Positions 18,701-21,000 of a stretch of 21,000 nucleotides of DNA are shown here, piece after piece. Position numbers and translations under genes: made by a program. Location of the stretch: assembly GCA_964200185.2 (NCBI GenBank), contig CAXNAD020000365.1, forward strand, positions 1 through 21,000, written 5' to 3'. The stretch comes from Choristocarpus tenellus KU-1152. Taxonomy: Eukaryota; Phaeophyceae. Position 1 is the first letter of the stretch. Every line of letters starts with the position of its first letter. The notes under the pieces are model-generated. The model saw nothing but the letters and a program-made list of their open reading frames with translations. It ran no database searches and had not been told where the DNA came from.

Positions 18701-18729
18701 GAGCCAAAAAGGTCCCATGCTTCATCCAT
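6725..18729 (-). CDS. SMYD-like SET-domain protein (putative protein-lysine methyltransferase), 12 exons, 543 residues
   Basis: Joined exons: 18729-18514, 18401-18325, 17408-17270, 16584-16442, 15960-15796, 14779-14657, 8729-8359, 7708-7616, 7526-7474, 7293-7161, 6996-6934, 6780-6725. Their summed length is 1632 nt, exactly 544 codons including TGA, with compatible phases at all 11 junctions and GT-AG borders throughout. The SET domain is split: GGGRGFVAE (residues ~107-115) and NPGTLLIAE, an alpha-helical insert, then NHSCRPN (~243-249), GEEITICY (~284-291, with the likely catalytic Tyr 291) and the post-SET FGFRCQCPLC (~310-319), whose Cys residues would bind zinc with Cys 246. A very acidic linker (~360-410) and a helical C-terminal part follow. 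No MYND zinc finger is visible, unlike classical SMYD proteins. Such enzymes transfer a methyl group from S-adenosylmethionine to lysine; the substrate cannot be told. Confidence 0.87.
6934..6996 (-). CDS. SET gene exon 11
   Basis: Acceptor AGCTCAG|GTGG, donor ATCACAA|GTAGGT. It encodes GVVVDVAGSIHPTGPIYTIT after a shared Gly codon. Phase matches exons 10 and 12. The sequence is not a motif I recognise. Confidence 0.68.
7133..7155 (+). repeat. telomere-like TTAGGG motifs at the intron 10 donor
   Basis: GGATTAGGATTAGGGTTAGG lies 6-28 nt inside intron 10 of the SET gene; the transcript reads CCCTAACCCTAATCC just after the donor. Two exact TTAGGG units are flanked by variants. Confidence 0.9.
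7161..7293 (-). CDS. SET gene exon 10 (helical)
   Basis: Acceptor CTTGTCTCACAG|GTT, donor CTCCAAG|GTAGAC. It encodes VRWAGVLVEVLSFRRQAALV and then an LAPTHISLARADKVISSACT helix pair, resembling TPR-like helices of SMYD C-terminal domains. Another frame is also open here but does not match the phase of exon 9. Confidence 0.82.
7474..7526 (-). CDS. SET gene exon 9 (helical, short)
   Basis: Acceptor TCTGCAAAAAAG|TG, donor GAACAG|GTATTG. It encodes FKGILRWCMVLILWEEQ after a shared Leu codon. The phase enters at 1 and leaves at 0, linking exons 8 and 10. The acceptor is A-rich, so this exon is less certain. Confidence 0.68.
7616..7708 (-). CDS. SET gene exon 8 (helical)
   Basis: Acceptor CCCCTCAG|GAGCT, donor GTTATTC|GTAATA. 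It encodes AEAVEILEERLEAVESVISL and a few more residues, a strongly helical, Leu-repeating and acidic stretch like the helical C-terminal domain of SMYD-type proteins. Phase joins exon 7 through a Gly codon. Confidence 0.85.
8359..8729 (-). CDS. SET gene exon 7 (catalytic Tyr, post-SET zinc finger, acidic linker)
   Basis: Acceptor TTTTCTTTCCAG|GATC, donor GCAGCAG|GTGAAA. It starts ICYLEPRELSRSNRLQRL, then FGFRCQCPLC (C-x-C-x2-C post-SET cluster), and ends in a Glu/Gly/Arg/Asp-rich stretch. If the donor is not used, translation would stop three codons later (TGA at 8350-8348), making a 414-residue short form. Confidence 0.93.
8747..8764. repeat. (GT)9 microsatellite beside a splice acceptor
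   Basis: Nine GT units on +, thus (CA)9 in the transcript of the SET gene, placed about 15 nt upstream of the intron 6 acceptor, where the branch site and pyrimidine tract should lie. Confidence 0.95.
8956..8973. repeat. AT-repeat palindrome
   Basis: GCAATATATATATATTGC is a perfect 18-bp palindrome with an (AT)n core, inside intron 6. No function is implied. The neighbourhood 8974-10970 shows no supported feature except a short TTAGGG-like motif at 10789. Confidence 0.9.
10980..11487. repeat. degenerate GTAC-containing repeat array
   Basis: About 16 GTAC tetranucleotides occur in roughly 480 bp, where about two are expected by chance. Many are set in TAGTGTAC, GGTACTGTTAGTG or CTGTACCAT contexts spaced about 10-30 bp apart. 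No exact unit survives, so this looks like an old, strongly diverged tandem array or a cluster of binding sites. It ends where the mariner element begins. A weaker version (TAGTGCATA, GTGTACTATT, CTGTACACAC) follows the element at about 12866-13200. Confidence 0.7.
11489..12863 (-). mobile_element. mariner-like DNA transposon with both inverted ends
   Basis: The left end, after a TA, is CACCCTCTGTTTGGAATTAG followed by AAGTAACA. The right end, read on minus, is CTTCCTCCGTTCAGAATTTA followed by ATGTAACA. The two align over ~40 bp with a few mismatches. The right flank has TG where TA is expected, so one target-site copy has mutated. The ends resemble the CTCCCTCYGT type of plant mariner/Stowaway elements. 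The transposase inside is on the minus strand, broken in several frames. Length is 1375 bp, normal for a mariner. Confidence 0.85.
11644..12754 (-). pseudogene. mariner-like transposase, broken
   Basis: On minus, an N-terminal piece (12754-12497) has YKVGQVAFDRFQKNRETV and GVSLASLWDL, helix-turn-helix-like. The first catalytic Asp is in VHVDKKWSYILEDVQG (codon 12398-12396, another frame). Then a middle piece has FDGKIGIRPIMDTKVAQHFS (12250-12053 frame), and a 139-codon C-terminal piece (12063-11644) begins MQHDDAKLH with the second Asp at 12054-12052 and continues QPVNSPDLN with an Asp at 11955-11953. The acidic residue normally found five residues further, 37 after the second Asp, is Val (11940-11938). 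At least three frame changes or stops make it non-functional. QxDxAxxH and NSPDLN place it with plant and protist mariner-like transposases. Confidence 0.88.
12866..13200. other. right flank of the mariner: diverged continuation of the GTAC-type repeat
   Basis: Motifs such as CAGTACTCTGTTAG, TTTTAGTAAAG, CTGCTAGCGTATC and GTGTACTATTGATA recall the array left of the mariner but are sparser, with about three GTAC. The stretch 13201-13750 shows nothing else I can support. Confidence 0.4.
13753..14471. mobile_element. foldback MITE (Stowaway/mariner-type), 719 bp
   Basis: Two long arms are inverted copies: about 13753-14070 on + matches about 14190-14471 on minus. Landmarks are CATAAGTCTG, TCGAATGTGAGATTCAGAAA, GTTCGAAAGCCAACAACTTC, the CCCTCTGAACACAAA block, GGAAATGGCAGATTTAGCAA and GGTTAATC. 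The outer ends are TA|CTTCCATTGTTCCATAAG and, on minus, TA|CTCCCTCTGTCCCATAAG, both next to TA, the usual mariner-superfamily target. Only about 110 bp at the centre is unpaired. Open frames on both strands across the element are by-products of its symmetry, so I do not call a gene. Confidence 0.87.
14635..14655 (-). repeat. telomere-like G-rich motif at the intron 6 donor
   Basis: On the gene strand the intron starts GTGGGTTTGGGTTGGGGTTA, overlapping the donor itself. It resembles degenerate telomeric units and forms four G-tracts within 20 nt. Confidence 0.85.
14657..14779 (-). CDS. SET gene exon 6 (core SET)
   Basis: Acceptor CCCTGCAG|ACCC. The exon continues NHSC with R-PNAIKW and ends LRATQLIRAGEEI plus two bases of Thr at donor AAC|GTGGGT. 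GEEI followed by ICY in the next exon is the classic strand leading to the catalytic tyrosine. The next exon is 5.9 kb away, yet the reading frame joins precisely. Confidence 0.95.
14817..14840 (+). repeat. telomere-like motif near the intron 5 acceptor
   Basis: GGGCTAGGGATAGGGTTAGG lies about 40 nt upstream of the acceptor of intron 5, on the strand opposite to the gene. Confidence 0.85.
15796..15960 (-). CDS. SET gene exon 5 (NHSC motif)
   Basis: Acceptor TATTTTTCAG|A, donor TGCAG|GTATAT. It ends SGVYLHMAMTNHSC, the hallmark SET motif that forms the pseudoknot and contributes one zinc-binding Cys. The final two bases join exon 6 to give Arg before PN. Confidence 0.95.
16442..16584 (-). CDS. 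SET gene exon 4 (SET insert)
   Basis: Acceptor CCCAAGTAG|ATG, donor GACAG|GTGAGT. It encodes helix-forming residues (MPPDELCLRWMLRLPSDRLL and on) that occupy the SET-I position between the G-R-G strand and the NHSC motif. In SMYD proteins part of this interval is a MYND finger; no paired cysteines are seen here. Confidence 0.88.
17270..17408 (-). CDS. SET gene exon 3 (N-terminal SET segment)
   Basis: It encodes FEANMPHRGGGRGFVAE and then a DINPGTLLIAEHQF stretch: the G-R-G cofactor loop and the strand after it that begin SET domains. Acceptor TGCATCAG|ATTT, donor GCAGGAGGA|GTGAGT, phase 0 at the end. Confidence 0.9.
17581..17604. other. 24-bp perfect palindrome in intron 2 of the SET gene
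   Basis: The half-site AAACTAACGCTA is followed immediately by its exact reverse complement, with no spacer. It lies in the 916-nt intron between exons 2 and 3. Such a perfect dyad could be a protein-binding site, a cruciform or hairpin, or the scar of a small insertion. I see no flanking direct repeat. Confidence 0.9.
18325..18401 (-). CDS. SET gene exon 2
   Basis: The acceptor is TTGTGCAG|AAT and the donor GAGGG|GTAATG. The exon encodes 25 residues (NVVQVFSDIQLVDGG, then SPPSLPLREG) and ends with two bases of a Gly codon completed by exon 3. Phase fits both neighbours. It is the least certain exon because it has no family motif, and a competing acceptor (TTTTCAG at 18389) gives a longer open frame but the wrong phase. 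Confidence 0.65.
18514..18729 (-). CDS. SET gene exon 1
   Basis: This exon encodes 72 residues from ATG at 18729-18727, starting MDEAWDLFGSDSDGEW, an acidic N-terminus. It ends HFQ at a CAG|GTAGAT donor, phase 0. The next in-frame stop lies shortly past the donor. A further ATG upstream in this frame was not needed. The residues HAVPA occur twice, a small internal duplication. Confidence 0.78.
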
Positions 18730-19658
18730 GACGAAGGACGCAATGAAGAGCTTAATCTAAGCTTCTCGAGTAAACTTGCACACGATAGCCTTGCAATTGT
18801 TGCAATTGGTGCTAAGGATAAATATGTATGCCAGGTATTTGCACCTGGTGACCAGTTGGCGTCCAGCTAGACAACAGACTATTGCCCCAGTACAACTCTT
18901 AACAAAGAACCTCTATCTGCGATAGGTCAAGTATTGAGTAGAAAAAGTACTATAATAGTCGTAGGACTTACACACATGTGACCGTTCCGTGGCGCTACAG
19001 AGCCATAACGATTAGGACTCTTTGTCCATTTCGTTGCATCAAGTCACACAACTTGGAAATTTGGAAAATTTAAACGTTGATGTGTTTACCAGGCCACCAG
19101 ACCACTCTTTTGTCCTCTGCATTTACGGTGAGCCCATATTCGAATTAGACTGGGAAACTCTCACTCCGAAAAAACGCTTGTCGAGGGGCTGGTCCTGATT
19201 AGGTTCAATGTGATTGCGCTATGACGTTTTTTAGAGATCATTTGTACATCAAAGTTGCACAAGTTCATCAAGCATCAACATAATGTCCACCAACTTTGTG
19301 ACATGACTGTCCTGCATTTAAACGAATCTCACATACTACGAGAAAATAGATCGGAAGGACATTAACTAGCCTGAGCTGCGATCGCAATCGTGCAATTGAT
19401 GGTGTGTCGAGACTCTCTCGATATCGTTCTTGTCTCTGTCTCACCCCGCGATCCTAGCTTGGAGTTTGATCTAATCTCATTAATCTCTTGACAAAAATCC
19501 TCCAGAAGAGTATTTTTGGCGAACCATTACACGATTGAAGCGCAGACCTTCATCAGAGGAGGTGTATGGTGAATGCCACCTCGAGAGTTAGGTACCAAGG
19601 GTTAGGGTTTTTCTATTGAGTGTCATTATTGTTTGAGGGACAAGGATCAAGGTCAGCC
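18730..19658. promoter_or_regulatory. shared 5' region of the divergent SET and VPS13-like genes
   Basis: The 929 bp between the two start codons must hold both transcription starts. Possible sites are a tandem pair TTGCAATTG-TTGCAATTG (18791-18808), 62-80 bp upstream of the SET ATG, the 8-bp palindrome GCGATCGC (about 19378-19385), and TTAGGG-like GGGTTAGGG (about 19599-19607), ~50 bp before the VPS13-like ATG. No TATA box is convincing. The region is an inference from gene layout. Confidence 0.55.
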
Positions 19659-19763
19659 ATGTTCTTGGAACGCTACCTGTCGCGTGTATTGCTGGAGAGG
19701 TTTGGGCGATACGTCAAAGGGCTGGATGCGGAGAATCTCAATCTGTCTGCATGGAAGGGGGAG
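19659..19763 (+). CDS. VPS13: VPS13-family protein, first exon (chorein N-terminus), partial
   Basis: The exon encodes 35 residues starting MFLERYLSRVLLERFGRYVK and ending in LSAWKGE at donor GAG|GTGAGA, phase 0. This is the start of the chorein-N domain: VPS13 and related proteins begin with a hydrophobic helix, then a G-x-Y-V-x-x-L segment and a -L-N-L-S-x-W-x-G-E- strand. The family forms long lipid-conducting grooves at membrane contact sites. Upstream in-frame sequence lacks an ATG, so this ATG is the natural start. Exon 2, expected to encode a V-x-L-x-x-L / A-L-x-x-L-x-L-P block, was not found up to 21000, so intron 1 is at least 1.2 kb. The exact paralogue cannot be told from 35 residues, and other chorein-N proteins such as ATG2 are less likely. 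Confidence 0.82.
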
Positions 19764-20109
19764 GTGAGACAAAGCGGGCTCGGTATCGGTGTTGTAGGTG
19801 TTCCCTTGATATTGCAGGCATTTTCAACATTAATGTTGTGATTACGCATTCAGTTCGTGCTTAGATGACCCCGAGTGCAATCCATTTACAGAGTAGTGAT
19901 CATGGGCACAAATTGCATGAATGCACACAACATTTGTGATCGATTGGCGCAAGGAAGTGTGTTGATGCACCTCCTTGGACGCATCACATACTGTGTGGTT
20001 TTCTTGTGGGAGAGTCATTTGCCAATTGTGTCTGCTTGTAAAGTCGAATGAGGTCATTCCTACAGGAGAAATGGTAGTCCTAGTAGAATATGTAGGTAAA
20101 CGTTATTTG

Positions 20110-20350
20110 CTGTATCAGTATTGGTAGTATTTTTGTTGGGATCAATATAAATGATAGTGACCTCAGGATTATGATCAATATTATGTATCACAGCATGAGT
20201 ACAGTAATATTTTGTTGCAGTATCCATGTCAATTAATTTTGACTTGTGGTTATCAATATGGAAAATACTTTCTTAATTCATTACGAATAGTGTGTATTGT
20301 AGTATCAGCATCAATAGCTTCAGTATTGATAGAATACACTGATGTATTGA
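20110..20350. repeat. degenerate AT-rich repeat of AGTATTG / CAATAT words
   Basis: Words such as CAGTATTGGTAGTATT, ATCAATATAAATG, GATCAATATTATG, CAGTAATATT, ATCAATATGG, GTAGTATCAG, TCAGTATTGATAG recur every 15-35 bp with no exact unit. It may be a decayed tandem array like the GTAC one, or simply AT-rich sequence. Confidence 0.4.
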
Positions 20351-20610
20351 CATCCTAAGAAAGTATAATTTTCAGAATATAAAACAAAAAATCTATTGTA
20401 GACGGTGGAACATATGAGTCCATCTTCTACCTAAGCATGTATGCATCAAACCAAATCAACCTTTGCTTCTATCTATGCATATCTATGCGTTGACTTGTGC
20501 AGTGAGCTTGGGAGCGTCAGTGCATGATCATCTAAAGTACACATATTCTCTTTCATACGCACTACCAGCTTTATAGAACAAGTTGGCAAGAAGTACCAAT
20601 ATTTTGAGTT

Positions 20611-20632
20611 GGGGTTAGGGTTAGGTTTAGTG
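20611..20632 (+). repeat. telomere-like TTAGGG motif in the VPS13-like intron
   Basis: GGGGTTAGGGTTAGGTTTAG has two exact TTAGGG-type units plus variants, inside presumed intron 1. Confidence 0.9.
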
Positions 20633-20981
20633 TTTGGGTTGTGAATTACGACCTTTGTAATGTGATTTCAAACTTGGAAATTTGCTTTGGCACCAATGGT
20701 GTGGTCCATTGCAGGAGGATGTACTTTTTACTGTGTTGTAATCAAAAGCAAATATAAGTACACATTTAAATCAGAGCGAAAACTTTGATGTACTTGGTTT
20801 TGATTGAAAAGTGGAGACCGCATGCATTTACACAAGAAATAACCAGTTGAGCAGTGCCCCGAAATTTTTAATTCATTTTTTCCTGAGTCAATTGAATTGC
20901 AGCAATTCCATAATGATTTGAAGCACAAACTTGTTGGCATTAGCTGAAAACCTCTTCCTTCTTTTCAAATTCTGCATATTG

Positions 20982-21000
20982 CCCCCCCCCCCCCCCCCCC
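20982..21000. repeat. poly-C homopolymer at the window end
   Basis: At least 19 C reach the last base, so the full length is unknown. It mirrors the poly-G near the window start. Confidence 0.95.

Larger units (their letters stand above)
19764..21000 (+). other. presumed first intron of the VPS13-like gene
   Basis: No open frame resembling chorein continues here. It contains an AT-rich stretch with recurring AGTATTG / ATCAATAT words (about 20100-20350), a telomere-like GGGGTTAGGGTTAGG (20611-20625) and a poly-C run at the window end. Potential acceptors followed by short open frames (for example near 20714 and 20900) do not give a family match. Confidence 0.55.

Noticed and set aside
19620-19658. 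A GTG-started extension of the VPS13-like exon
   Set aside because: Nuclear eukaryotic genes normally start with ATG, and the family begins at the MFLERYL-type methionine at 19659.
1-21000. CRISPR arrays, rRNA or tRNA genes, bacterial operons
   Set aside because: No regularly spaced exact repeats, no recognisable rRNA segments and no cloverleaf-like sequence were seen; gene structure is eukaryotic.

Overview
The window is nuclear DNA of a eukaryote: split genes with GT-AG introns, interspersed transposon remnants, TTAGGG-type short motifs and low gene density. It is most likely a microbial eukaryote, possibly a stramenopile alga. That placement is a weak inference from the style of the transposons and genes; nothing here is diagnostic.

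Layout. (1) Positions 1-5560 are a decayed Ty3/gypsy-type retroelement on the + strand. Reverse transcriptase, RNase H, the integrase zinc finger and core, and a GPY/F-like module are readable in order but broken by many stops and frameshifts. A ~130-bp repeat lies on each side (91-221 and 4570-4708), and a block of diverged duplications follows (4290-5400). (2) Positions 5560-6724 hold little, apart from a possible broken coding remnant at 5905-6340. (3) Positions 6725-18729 (minus strand) carry one gene, assembled here as 12 exons whose phases all close, giving a 543-residue SMYD-like SET-domain protein without a recognisable MYND finger. (4) Its sixth intron (8730-14656) is 5.9 kb and contains a decayed mariner-like element with both terminal inverted repeats (11489-12863), a 719-bp foldback MITE with Stowaway-like ends (13753-14471), and an odd array of degenerate GTAC-containing repeats (about 10980-11487) that the mariner apparently entered. 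(5) Positions 18730-19658 are the shared 5' region of a divergent gene pair. (6) Positions 19659-19763 (+ strand) are the 35-codon first exon of a VPS13-family (chorein-N) lipid-transfer protein. The rest of the window to 21000 appears to be its first intron.

The two host genes are a putative lysine methyltransferase and a membrane-contact-site lipid transporter. Nothing visible links their functions beyond head-to-head placement. I found no rRNA, tRNA or CRISPR. The main value of the window is the reconstructed SET gene, the nested mobile DNA in its giant intron, and several unexplained repeat structures (GTAC array, 24-bp palindrome, telomere-like motifs at splice sites). None of these is shown to be a new functional system.
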